A DNA stretch of 64,000 bases from Pedobacter paludis (lineage in GTDB: Bacteria > Bacteroidota > Bacteroidia > Sphingobacteriales > Sphingobacteriaceae): positions 186,001 to 250,000 of the forward strand of contig NZ_QGNY01000008.1 in assembly GCF_003173575.1 (NCBI RefSeq), written 5' to 3'. The position numbers were made by a program, and so were the translations under genes. Shown piece after piece: positions 16,179-24,521 of this stretch; position 1 is the first letter of the stretch; each line of letters opens with the position of its first letter. The notes under the pieces were generated by a model. It saw nothing but the letters and a program-made list of their open reading frames with translations. It was not told the origin of the DNA and ran no database searches.

Positions 16179-17339
16179 TTAATCTTTTCCCTTAACTAAT
16201 TTGCCTTTAATCATCCAAACAGCAGTAGAATTGCCAAATGCATTTGTAGAGGTTATGGCGATTATCGTATCATCATTTAGGATGCATAAAGAATTCCATA
16301 AACCATGTTTATCGCTAGGAATCTCAAAAGGAACTTCAACATCTTTAAAGTTCCTTGCTTCTTTATCGCCAATAGCAACTTGCATATAAGCCAAATCTCC
16401 GTTTCTGCCTCGCCCCAAAGTGCTTTGGTAAGAGAGTATGGTTTCGCCATTTTTTAATTGACGGATGTAAGGTGCACCGGCGTAAACAGTATCGGGTAAT
16501 TGCGGCACCAAAGCAAAATTTCTTTCAGCATCATCAGCGCCAACTTGCTTTTGCCAATTCTGAGTGAGGCTATTTCTAACAATCGCTGGTTTGAACTGAC
16601 CTTTGGCATTATCTTCAATAGAAAAAAGAATTTCTTTTGAGCCATTTAATATAATCGGCACTGGCATCCCATCTCTATGGCCAGGCCTAAAGGAAACAAT
16701 TTCCGGTTGATCGGTCCAGGTTTTCCCTCCATCCTTCGATCTGAAAATGGAAATGTTTTGCTCGTTTGATTTCCTATAAACATTCTCGTTGGAAAAATAG
16801 AGCTGAATTTCTCCCGACGGAATTTGGATTTGAGCGGGTTCCCAACAGCCGTCTTCAAATTTATAACTGGCTTGATAAACCAAACGGTCATCTTTCCAGG
16901 TTTTTCCGAGATCATAACTTTTTTTAGTCCTAATTTCGAAAAGCTTTGTGGTATCCGTTTGGCCATTTACTTTTTTAGGACGTGGATTATAAGACATCAA
17001 CAATGCATGATCCTTCAATTCTAAAATTTCTGGCACAGCCATGTTATAGCCTGCTATCGGCTCAACGATAGTGGTTTGGTTTTTCCATGTCAACCCAAGA
17101 TCTGAACTTTGAGCGCATTCTATACCACCTTTTGTTTCATAAATGCAGATTAAATTTCCGGTATGTAACTGAATCATTCGGGCATAATTTGCATAGCCCT
17201 TTCCAACAGGAGCAATTTGTTTTAATGTAGATTTATCCCATTGTATATGAGGTAGATTTTCAGAATTGGAATTTTGTGCCTGTGCGATATAGATATGACA
17301 TAGCACTAAAAAGAACAACAAAATGAAGTTTTTAATCAT
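16179..17339 (-). CDS. sialidase-like BNR-repeat exported protein
   Basis: A 386-residue protein with a signal peptide (1-21, ending AQAQN). It shows Asp-box repeats of the six-bladed sialidase fold: SSDLGLTW, SYDLGKTW and SKDGGKTW, plus the block SFRPGHRDGMPVP and a WEPAQIQIPSGEIQLYFSNE segment. The fold is shared by sialidases (GH33) and exo-arabinanases (GH93); the sequence shown is not enough to fix the substrate. Its start is divergent from nothing and it lies between the NIPSNAP gene and ssrA on the same strand. It is probably a periplasmic or secreted glycosidase. Confidence 0.82.
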   Translation of the reverse strand: MIKNFILLFFLVLCHIYIAQAQNSNSENLPHIQWDKSTLKQIAPVGKGYANYARMIQLHTGNLICIYETKGGIECAQSSDLGLTWKNQTTIVEPIAGYNMAVPEILELKDHALLMSYNPRPKKVNGQTDTTKLFEIRTKKSYDLGKTWKDDRLVYQASYKFEDGCWEPAQIQIPSGEIQLYFSNENVYRKSNEQNISIFRSKDGGKTWTDQPEIVSFRPGHRDGMPVPIILNGSKEILFSIEDNAKGQFKPAIVRNSLTQNWQKQVGADDAERNFALVPQLPDTVYAGAPYIRQLKNGETILSYQSTLGRGRNGDLAYMQVAIGDKEARNFKDVEVPFEIPSDKHGLWNSLCILNDDTIIAITSTNAFGNSTAVWMIKGKLVKGKD

Positions 17340-17393
17340 CGATGATAAATGTAAATGAATAACCTAAAATATTATCCAAATTACTGTAAAAAT

Positions 17394-17430
17394 AAGAAAG
17401 CCTTTCAATCCTGATAAGGCTTTCTTAGTT
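17394..17430 (-). terminator. terminator after the NIPSNAP gene
   Basis: An 11-bp stem AAGAAAGCCTT (17394-17404) / AAGGCTTTCTT (17416-17426) lies between the end of the NIPSNAP gene and the start of the sialidase-like gene. On the minus strand it is followed by a short T-containing stretch, so termination strength is uncertain. Confidence 0.6.
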
Positions 17431-17540
17431 GTCTATCCCTATATAAATAGGAAAGCAAAACTAAATAGTTCTGACAATATTTTTGGGCTATGAACAAACT
17501 GAACAGAAAAAACTGCTGTTCATAATTGCATTAAATCATC

Positions 17541-18314
17541 TTATATATCAGAATAATCCGTTGGATAAACAAATAGCGTAACATTTTTAGAAACATTGTG
17601 CTGGTATTGAGGCAAGCCGCTAATCTTTTTATATTCTGCACCAAATGCACTCCAGTGCTTTTCTCTATCTTCTTTGTTGTTAAAAGTTGTAAGGTACATT
17701 AGATTTGGAGAATGGCTTCCAGAAATTACCTGACCATAAAACACCGCATTAAAATTTAAATTGGTGAAGATACTGATCTCGGCATCGTTAAACATTCCGA
17801 TTTTATTTAACGATAAATTTTCGGTTGAGGCTTCGTAACTTCTCAATTCGTATACTCTTTCGCTTTTTGCTGATGTTAATTTTGGCAGTGCGGGTTCGGG
17901 CATGGCGCTAAAAGCTTTTAATAAAATACTCTCAATTCTATTATAAGGCGCATGATTATACTCTGCGTTTAAATAAGGCTTGCCTTGAGTTAAATAACTT
18001 TGGTCTTTAGCTAAAGTCTCATCCAATTTCAAAAAGGCATCAAACTTTTTAAATGGGATAAATACATAAATCAATTGTTCGGTCGTATCCTTAGTAATCG
18101 GTTTAAAAACCCCAACATTGGGTATTCCGGCTCGGTGTAAGGCTGGCAAGTAAGCCTCTTTTAAATAACTATCAACGGCGTTTTCTTGCGACTGCCCTTT
18201 TAGGTGATAGATTTTTAATTGATAATAGTATTGAGTTTTGGCACCTGATTTATTTACAGAGATTATCAGAAGCAGAAAAATAGACAAAGCTAATTTAATA
18301 GAGATTACTTTCAC
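17541..18314 (-). CDS. NIPSNAP-family exported protein
   Basis: A 257-residue protein with a hydrophobic signal (residues 6-24). It contains two ferredoxin-like NIPSNAP domains: YYYQLKIYHLKGQSQENAVDSYLKEAYLPALHRAGI in the first half and VYELRSYEASTENLSLNKIGMFNDAEISIFTNLNFNAVFYGQ in the second. The family is a dimeric alpha/beta barrel group of largely unknown function. The start codon is GTG at 18314. It lies 24 bp downstream of the DUF4159 gene on the same strand, so the two are likely cotranscribed. Confidence 0.87.
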   Translation of the reverse strand: MKVISIKLALSIFLLLIISVNKSGAKTQYYYQLKIYHLKGQSQENAVDSYLKEAYLPALHRAGIPNVGVFKPITKDTTEQLIYVFIPFKKFDAFLKLDETLAKDQSYLTQGKPYLNAEYNHAPYNRIESILLKAFSAMPEPALPKLTSAKSERVYELRSYEASTENLSLNKIGMFNDAEISIFTNLNFNAVFYGQVISGSHSPNLMYLTTFNNKEDREKHWSAFGAEYKKISGLPQYQHNVSKNVTLFVYPTDYSDI

Positions 18315-18337
18315 GATTTTATGAATTTAATATTTGG

Positions 18338-18967
18338 TTAACTGTTTACGCCCATTGCATACAAAATAATATTCACTCCAAATTTGGTATTATCCTCAGC
18401 TAAAAAACGTTTATTTTTAAAATCATAGTCCCATTCGCAACCATAATCCTTATTGCTGTACAAAACCGCTATCCTATTGTTTATGGTTATGGCTTTTAGA
18501 TAATCGTGTACAAGATCATCTCCCCAGCCATTAAGCTCGAAAGAAGTAGTTGGCGGTCCTTTTTCAAACTTAAAGAAAGAATTGTAGATGGCATGATCAT
18601 TCGGGATTTTTTTTAATGCCTGCGCACCGAACAAGTTGCTCATCTGCGTTTCAAAAGAACGGGCGAACAATCCGTCGATATCGTGGTTGCAATCATCTAC
18701 AAAAACAAAACCTCCATTGTGTACATAGGTTTTAAAATTGGTTGCTTCCTGCTGACTAAATTGAACAAGCTTATGTCCGCTTAAATAACAAAATGGATAT
18801 TTAAAAAGATCGGTGCTGCTTAAATCTACAATTTTTTCTTCCTCATCCAGAGGGATGGTGGTATACTCCAACAGGGAGTTTAAAAGATTTGAAGGCATCC
18901 GCTGATCGGTATCCCAATCTCCAGAATTATATTTTATTCTCGCAAAAGTAAACTTCGATCTTTGCAT
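18338..18967 (-). CDS. DUF4159 protein
   Basis: A 209-residue protein without a signal peptide. FTFARIKYNSGDWDTDQRMPSNLLNSLLEYTTI, LFKYPFCYLSGH, NFKTYVHNGGFVFVDDCNHDIDGLFARSF and the closing KFGVNIILYAMG match DUF4159, which has a glutamine-amidotransferase-like fold. In many bacteria DUF4159 genes occur with MoxR ATPase, DUF58 and BatA-type membrane proteins. Here those lie directly across a divergent promoter region (18968-19118), so a functional link is likely. The activity is unknown. Confidence 0.85.
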   Translation of the reverse strand: MQRSKFTFARIKYNSGDWDTDQRMPSNLLNSLLEYTTIPLDEEEKIVDLSSTDLFKYPFCYLSGHKLVQFSQQEATNFKTYVHNGGFVFVDDCNHDIDGLFARSFETQMSNLFGAQALKKIPNDHAIYNSFFKFEKGPPTTSFELNGWGDDLVHDYLKAITINNRIAVLYSNKDYGCEWDYDFKNKRFLAEDNTKFGVNIILYAMGVNS

Positions 18968-19118
18968 CGTTCTAAATTAGCGCCATTTTTTAATAAATCA
19001 GATTTTAAACTTAGATATCTTGTAAATTTTTTGATATTGTTTCAGCTCCTGCACAAAAATAATGGCAATATGACCTATATTGAGGCACAATAAGTTCAAA
19101 TCAAAAAAAATAATTGTA

Positions 19119-20117
19119 TTGGAGACTTCAGAAAGCAACGTTAAAAATTTAATAGGCAAATTAAGTGCACTAAAAAGCGAAATCCAGAAAGTAATTGTTG
19201 GCCAAGACTTAATTATTGAAGAAATGTTAATCGCCTTAATGGCAGGTGGACACTGTTTATTGGAGGGTGTACCGGGTTTGGCAAAAACGCTTATGGTGAA
19301 AACCATGTCTCAGGCCTTGGATTTATCTTTTAGAAGAATTCAGTTTACGCCAGATTTAATGCCAACGGACATTGTAGGGACAGAAATTTTAGAAGAAGAC
19401 CATGCAACGGGCAAGCGCTTTTTTAAATTTAATAAGGGGCCTTTGTTTGCTAACATTGTTCTGGCTGATGAGGTAAACAGAACCCCACCGAAAACACAAT
19501 CTGCACTTTTAGAGGCTATGCAGGAGTTTGAGGTTACTTACGGTGGCCAAACTTATCCCTTAGACCGGCCGTTTTTTATCTTGGCTACACAAAATCCAAT
19601 AGAGCAGGCAGGCACTTATCCCCTTCCAGAAGCTCAGTTGGATCGTTTTCTGTTGTACATTAAAATTGGTTATCCCACGGTAGTAGAAGAAGCAAAGATT
19701 TTAAGCAGTACAACAGGCGCTAAAAAAGCAACTGTAAACCCAATAATCGGTGCTGAAGATATTAAACAATTACAATCGCTCACGCGTGAAGTAAGTATTA
19801 GTGATGATTTGATTACTTACGTGAGTGAATTTATCCGTGCAACCCGACCAGATTCTACAAGCGTTCCCTTTGTTAAGGAATGGGTAAGATGGGGTGCTGG
19901 CCCAAGAGCTGGACAAGCCTTAATTTTAACGGCAAAAGCTAAAGCTCTTTTTAACGGAAGATATGCCGTACTCATGGAAGATTTACAAATCATGGCCTAT
20001 CCAGTATTAAGGCATCGAGTTTTAATGAACTTTAAAGCAGAGGCCGAAAATGTATCTTCTGATCAAGTTACAGATGCTTTAGTGAAAGCGATTGCTAGAC
20101 CAAAAACAGAAATTTAA
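19119..20117 (+). CDS. MoxR-family AAA+ ATPase
   Basis: A cytoplasmic AAA+ ATPase of the MoxR group, which acts as a chaperone for protein or metal-cofactor maturation together with von Willebrand-type partners. It has Walker A GVPGLAKT, Walker B VLADEVNRTPPKTQSALLEAMQE, sensor 1 ILATQNPIEQAGTYPLPEAQLDRF and the C-terminal lid with GAGPRAGQAL. I place the start at the TTG at 19119, which gives a normal N-terminus; an in-frame TTG at 19080 would add 13 basic residues. Its stop codon overlaps the start of the DUF58 gene, so the two are translationally coupled. Confidence 0.92.
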   Translation: METSESNVKNLIGKLSALKSEIQKVIVGQDLIIEEMLIALMAGGHCLLEGVPGLAKTLMVKTMSQALDLSFRRIQFTPDLMPTDIVGTEILEEDHATGKRFFKFNKGPLFANIVLADEVNRTPPKTQSALLEAMQEFEVTYGGQTYPLDRPFFILATQNPIEQAGTYPLPEAQLDRFLLYIKIGYPTVVEEAKILSSTTGAKKATVNPIIGAEDIKQLQSLTREVSISDDLITYVSEFIRATRPDSTSVPFVKEWVRWGAGPRAGQALILTAKAKALFNGRYAVLMEDLQIMAYPVLRHRVLMNFKAEAENVSSDQVTDALVKAIARPKTEI

Positions 20118-21004
20118 TGAGTAAACTGCTCGATCCTAAAATATTAATGGCCATTAAAGAACTTAATTTATCGGCAAAAACAACGATAGATGGTTTTATG
20201 AACGGCATTAATAAAAGTACCGTTAAGGGTGCCGGGTTGGAGTTTAGTCAATATAGAAGTTACCAGCCTGGAGATGATTTGCGCTCGCTAGATTGGAAAA
20301 TGTTTGCTCGATCTGATCGGTATTACATTAGAGAATCGGAAGTAGAAACCAATATTTCGGTTCGTTTTTTGGTTGATGCAAGTGCATCCATGAACCATAG
20401 TGATGGCGATTTCACTAAAATTGAATACGCAAGATATCTAACTGCCTGCCTAGCCTATTTGGCAAATCTGCAGGGAGATGCCATTGGATTGTATATTTTT
20501 AAAAATGCCGAACTGTTCTCTATGGTGGCCAAACAGGATTATCAACACTTGGCTAGATTATTTTATCAATTAGAACAAATACGGCCCGAAGGAACATTTA
20601 CAAAACCAATTCATTATAAAGAGATTTTCGCTGGGACACAAAAAAGAGAATTGCTGGTTTTTGTAACAGATCTTTATCAAACGGAAAACGAAATTTTCAA
20701 TTTATTGGATACGTTAAATACATTGAGGCATGAAATCGTAGTGTTCCATGTGGTATCGAGAAATGAAATGGAATTGGATTTTAAGGGTTATACCACTTTC
20801 GAAGATTTAGAAACCGGACAAACCATACAAATAGATCAGGCAAAGGCCAGATCTGAATACAAAAACAAACTCAATCTATATTTAGAAGAAACCAGAACTA
20901 AAATGCTCGATAGAAGAATATATTATAGAACAGTTTCTACGGATGAACCTTTAGATCAGGCGCTGAGAGATTTTTTAAAACAAAGAAATAAGTTAAGAAT
21001 TTAA
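20117..21004 (+). CDS. DUF58 protein
   Basis: A 295-residue cytoplasmic protein. GAGLEFSQYRSYQPGDDLRSLDWKMFARSDRYYIRE is the DUF58 signature, followed by a von Willebrand A-like region with VRFLVDASASMNHSDG (a MIDAS-like DxSxS motif) and VFVTDLYQTENEI. DUF58 proteins are regular partners of MoxR ATPases. It overlaps the upstream gene by one base and is followed by the BatA-like gene after one base, so it is part of a tight operon. Confidence 0.92.
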   Translation: MSKLLDPKILMAIKELNLSAKTTIDGFMNGINKSTVKGAGLEFSQYRSYQPGDDLRSLDWKMFARSDRYYIRESEVETNISVRFLVDASASMNHSDGDFTKIEYARYLTACLAYLANLQGDAIGLYIFKNAELFSMVAKQDYQHLARLFYQLEQIRPEGTFTKPIHYKEIFAGTQKRELLVFVTDLYQTENEIFNLLDTLNTLRHEIVVFHVVSRNEMELDFKGYTTFEDLETGQTIQIDQAKARSEYKNKLNLYLEETRTKMLDRRIYYRTVSTDEPLDQALRDFLKQRNKLRI

Positions 21005-21005
21005 G

Positions 21006-22397
21006 TTGCAGTTATTATATCCCATTAGTTTGTTGGCACTTGCAGGATTAATTATTCCTGTAATTATACATCTATGGAGTGTAAAGCAAGGTAAAACCTT
21101 AAAAATTGGGAGTATCGCCTTATTGGGCGAAAGCGCAACCGCAAGCTCGAAAAGCATTAAAATTACCGACCTGCTATTATTCTTTTTAAGATGTCTGATT
21201 CTAATTCTAATTGCCTTTATACTGGCCCAACCCTACCTAAAACAGACAAGCAAAATCACTAAAAACTCTGGTTGGATTTTAATGGATAAAAATCAGTTTA
21301 ATAAAATTTATGGCTCTAATAAAAAAACTGTTGATTCCCTACTAAATCTAGGTTTTGAGTTGCATAATTTTAATTTGGGCTTTCATCAATTCCTTTTGAA
21401 AGACAGCCTTTTAAAAGCCAATGAATCTTCAAGTTTAAGTTATTCGTCTTTGATTAATCAATTAAATAAGCAGGTTCCATCGGGCTATTCCGTTTATTTA
21501 TTTGCCGATTATCAATTAAAAAATTTCAGCAGCAATTTACCAAAACCAAGCTTCAAATTAATTTGGAAAGAAATTGGAAATACAGATACTTTAAAAACTT
21601 GGTCGACAAAGTTTTTGGGCAAAACCTACGAAGGAAAATCTACTCCAACACAGACGAGCTATTCAACCCAGACAACACAAGATTTACCTGTTATTTCAGT
21701 TTTAATTTATGATCCATTGGGAACGGATTCGAAATATATCAAAGCAGGTTTGGGTGCAATAAGCGATTTTACCAAACGAAAAATTGAATTTAAAAATTGG
21801 AATAATTCTGCTAAAGTAAAAGCCGATGTTGGTTTCTGGCTGTCAGATCAACCGATTAGCACTTTGGATTTAAGCAAACTCAAGGATGGTGCTCGCTTCT
21901 TAAATTACGAAAAAGGAAAAGTTTCGATTGAAAATTCTAATCTGCACATAGATGAAACCGAGGATCAAGCTATTGAATTAAGAAAAAGAATTGCTCCCGA
22001 TAACTTGTCAGGCGAGATAATATGGACCGATGGTTTTGGACAGCCCATTTTAGTAAGCGAAAGCAGTTTCAAGAAAAAGCAATTTCATTTTTACAGTCGG
22101 TTTAATCCGCAATGGACAGATTTGGTTTGGAGTGAACAATTTGTAAAAGCTCTGATTCCGATTGTATTGGGTAATCAAAAAGCAAAAGATTTTGGTTTTG
22201 AGGATAATTCTTTAGATCAAAGAACAATTGACAAGACCCAATTTAATGAGGCAAAAATCGGAAAATCGAGCAATTATATCAAAACAGAAAGCAAAAATTT
22301 AGATTATATACTTTGGTTAATAGCCTTTATGGTATTAATCATTGAACGAATTTTATCATTCAGGAAAAAAGCAAATTTAGATTATGTTAAAAGCTGA
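21006..22397 (+). CDS. BatA-like membrane protein (aerotolerance-type N-terminus)
   Basis: A 463-residue protein. The first ~85 residues match the BatA N-terminal domain with two membrane helices: PISLLALAGLIIPVIIHLW, and LLLFFLRCLILILIAFILAQPYL. A long soluble region follows, likely in the periplasm, and a third membrane helix (ILWLIAFMVLIIERIL) lies close to the C-terminus. No complete von Willebrand MIDAS motif is obvious in the middle. The start is TTG at 21006. It overlaps the next gene by 14 bases, which supports coupling. Confidence 0.85.
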   Translation: MQLLYPISLLALAGLIIPVIIHLWSVKQGKTLKIGSIALLGESATASSKSIKITDLLLFFLRCLILILIAFILAQPYLKQTSKITKNSGWILMDKNQFNKIYGSNKKTVDSLLNLGFELHNFNLGFHQFLLKDSLLKANESSSLSYSSLINQLNKQVPSGYSVYLFADYQLKNFSSNLPKPSFKLIWKEIGNTDTLKTWSTKFLGKTYEGKSTPTQTSYSTQTTQDLPVISVLIYDPLGTDSKYIKAGLGAISDFTKRKIEFKNWNNSAKVKADVGFWLSDQPISTLDLSKLKDGARFLNYEKGKVSIENSNLHIDETEDQAIELRKRIAPDNLSGEIIWTDGFGQPILVSESSFKKKQFHFYSRFNPQWTDLVWSEQFVKALIPIVLGNQKAKDFGFEDNSLDQRTIDKTQFNEAKIGKSSNYIKTESKNLDYILWLIAFMVLIIERILSFRKKANLDYVKS

Positions 22398-24519
22398 AGG
22401 TAAAAATTGGATCGATAGTTTTAGGAGGAAGTGGATAGCGCTTTACTTTGTGCAAATTACTGTGCTTAGCCTTGCCCTTGCCTTTATTTTGATCATTTTA
22501 ATTGCAGTATGTTTTTTCTATTCTTTCAAAATCTGGCATTTATTCACCGCATTTGCTTTAATTTTTAATGGATTTATAATCTTTAAACCTGTATGGAAAA
22601 TCAGTAGAAGAGATGCAACAAAGTACTTAAACTCAAAGTTTTTGCAATTAGAAGAAAGCGCCGAACTTTTCTTAAAACCAACCACTGAAAGATCTTTACT
22701 TGAACAGTTACAAGTCGAGAAAATTAGCAATAATTTACCTATTCCTAAGAGCTTAAACGAGGCTTCGAAAAAATTATGGCTGTGTTTGGCTTTCCTAATA
22801 GTAACCTTAACAGGAGTCTATTTAATGGAAAAATATTACTGGTACGAAAAAGTTACTGAAGAATACCTTCCTTTATCCAATCAGAAAACTCGGGATAAAG
22901 AAATCATCCTACCAGAGATTGAAAGTTTTCAACTTCGAATAATTCCACCGAATTATACCAGAAAAAGTCAAAGAACGCAAAAGCAATTTAGTGTTAAGGT
23001 AGAAACCGGGGCTCAAATAGCATGGAATATTGAAACCAACATTTCGGTTAAAAAACTCAGCATTATCTTTAACGATAAAGAAATTGCGAGACTTAGTAGT
23101 TCAGATCATATTCACTGGAGTTTTAATAAAATTATAACAAAATCCGGCTTTTATCAAATAGAATTGGACGGGAAAAAATCAGAACTCTACCAAATTGAAG
23201 TGATTCCAGATCTACCGGTAAGCATTAAAATTATCCAACCAAAACCGCATACCACCATCGATATTGGACAGGTTGCAAAGGTAAATTTAAATGTTTCTTT
23301 AAGTGATGATTACGGAATTAACGAAGCCTATATTTCTGCCACGATGGCCAGCGGAAAAGGCGAAGGCGTAAGTTTTACAGAGAAAAAACTTGTTTTTGAT
23401 ACAGATGTTAGCAATAAAAAAGAGGTAAAACTTAATAAGCTTATTGATTTAAAATCTCTAGGAATGAAACCTGGGGATGAACTGTATTTCTTTATCAAAG
23501 CTTTGGATAATCATGGCCAATCGAGCCGATCGGATGTTTATTTTGTATCCATTGTTGATACGACCGAATTGATGAGCATGGCCGGAATGACCAATGGAGT
23601 TAACCTCGTTCCCGAATATTTTAGAAGTCAAAGGCAAATTATTATGGACACTGAAAAGCTTTTAAAAGAGCAAGGAACCATTTCTGCAGATGAATTTAAA
23701 AATAAAAGTAACACGCTTGGAATTGATCAGAAACTGTTGAGATTAAGGTATGGCAAGTTTTTGGGCGAGGAATCGGAAACCGAAATTGGTGGGGATCACG
23801 ATCACGAAGATGGCGATAATCACGACAAGCCTAAAGCAGAAGAGAAATTTGGTGATGCACAGGCAATTGCAGATAAATACTCACACAAACATGATGTAGC
23901 AGAAGACGCCACTTTCTTTGAACCAGAAATGAAAGCTCAGTTAAAAGCCGTTTTAACAGAAATGTGGACTTCAGAGCTTCGCTTGAGAACCTACAAACCA
24001 CAGGAAGCCTTGCCGTTTGAATATAAAGCTTTGCGTTTGCTAAAAGATTTACAACAAAAATCAAGAGCTTACGTAGCAAAAGCAACAGTTAAAACCTCAA
24101 AACTTAAATTAGAAAAACGGTTATCTGGCGAATTGGATAAAATTGCCGAACCTGTTCAAAAAGCCACATTCGAGCAGCAAGATCATTCTATGGATGATTT
24201 AAAAGTTCTTTTATCTGTTCTTGAGAATAGAAAAGCGGGAAAACCTTTTACCTTAGGCGAAAGACAATTATTAAAAGATGGCGAAAAACAATTAATCACA
24301 GTTGCATCTAGCCAGCCCATTTCCTATTTATCAGCCTTAAAAAGTTTACGTAAAATTAGCAGCTCAACCGTGGTTAATTTACAGGATGTTGATGTGGTGC
24401 AGAAAGCAATTCAGAAACTCTTGGGCGTTGAAGTGGTAAAACCACAATCTGAAATTTCAGGTCCTGAGGTCAATTTATATCGAAGTTATTTTAATCACCT
24501 TAAAAATGCAGGCCGGTAA
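22384..24519 (+). CDS. DUF4175-type membrane protein
   Basis: A 711-residue protein with three membrane helices in the first ~150 residues (residues ~20-45, ~47-68 and ~133-150), then a large extracytoplasmic part. The segments IESFQLRIIPPNYTRKSQ, DLPVSIKIIQPKP and LSDDYGINEAYISA are like DUF4175 proteins found in MoxR/DUF58 operons. An unusual acidic and His-rich insert, GGDHDHEDGDNHDKPKAEE, sits near residues 463-481 and could bind divalent metal. A helical C-terminal region follows. Function unknown; the family assignment is from recognition of the pattern and operon context. Confidence 0.75.
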   Translation: MLKAEGKNWIDSFRRKWIALYFVQITVLSLALAFILIILIAVCFFYSFKIWHLFTAFALIFNGFIIFKPVWKISRRDATKYLNSKFLQLEESAELFLKPTTERSLLEQLQVEKISNNLPIPKSLNEASKKLWLCLAFLIVTLTGVYLMEKYYWYEKVTEEYLPLSNQKTRDKEIILPEIESFQLRIIPPNYTRKSQRTQKQFSVKVETGAQIAWNIETNISVKKLSIIFNDKEIARLSSSDHIHWSFNKIITKSGFYQIELDGKKSELYQIEVIPDLPVSIKIIQPKPHTTIDIGQVAKVNLNVSLSDDYGINEAYISATMASGKGEGVSFTEKKLVFDTDVSNKKEVKLNKLIDLKSLGMKPGDELYFFIKALDNHGQSSRSDVYFVSIVDTTELMSMAGMTNGVNLVPEYFRSQRQIIMDTEKLLKEQGTISADEFKNKSNTLGIDQKLLRLRYGKFLGEESETEIGGDHDHEDGDNHDKPKAEEKFGDAQAIADKYSHKHDVAEDATFFEPEMKAQLKAVLTEMWTSELRLRTYKPQEALPFEYKALRLLKDLQQKSRAYVAKATVKTSKLKLEKRLSGELDKIAEPVQKATFEQQDHSMDDLKVLLSVLENRKAGKPFTLGERQLLKDGEKQLITVASSQPISYLSALKSLRKISSSTVVNLQDVDVVQKAIQKLLGVEVVKPQSEISGPEVNLYRSYFNHLKNAGR

Positions 24520-24521
24520 AT

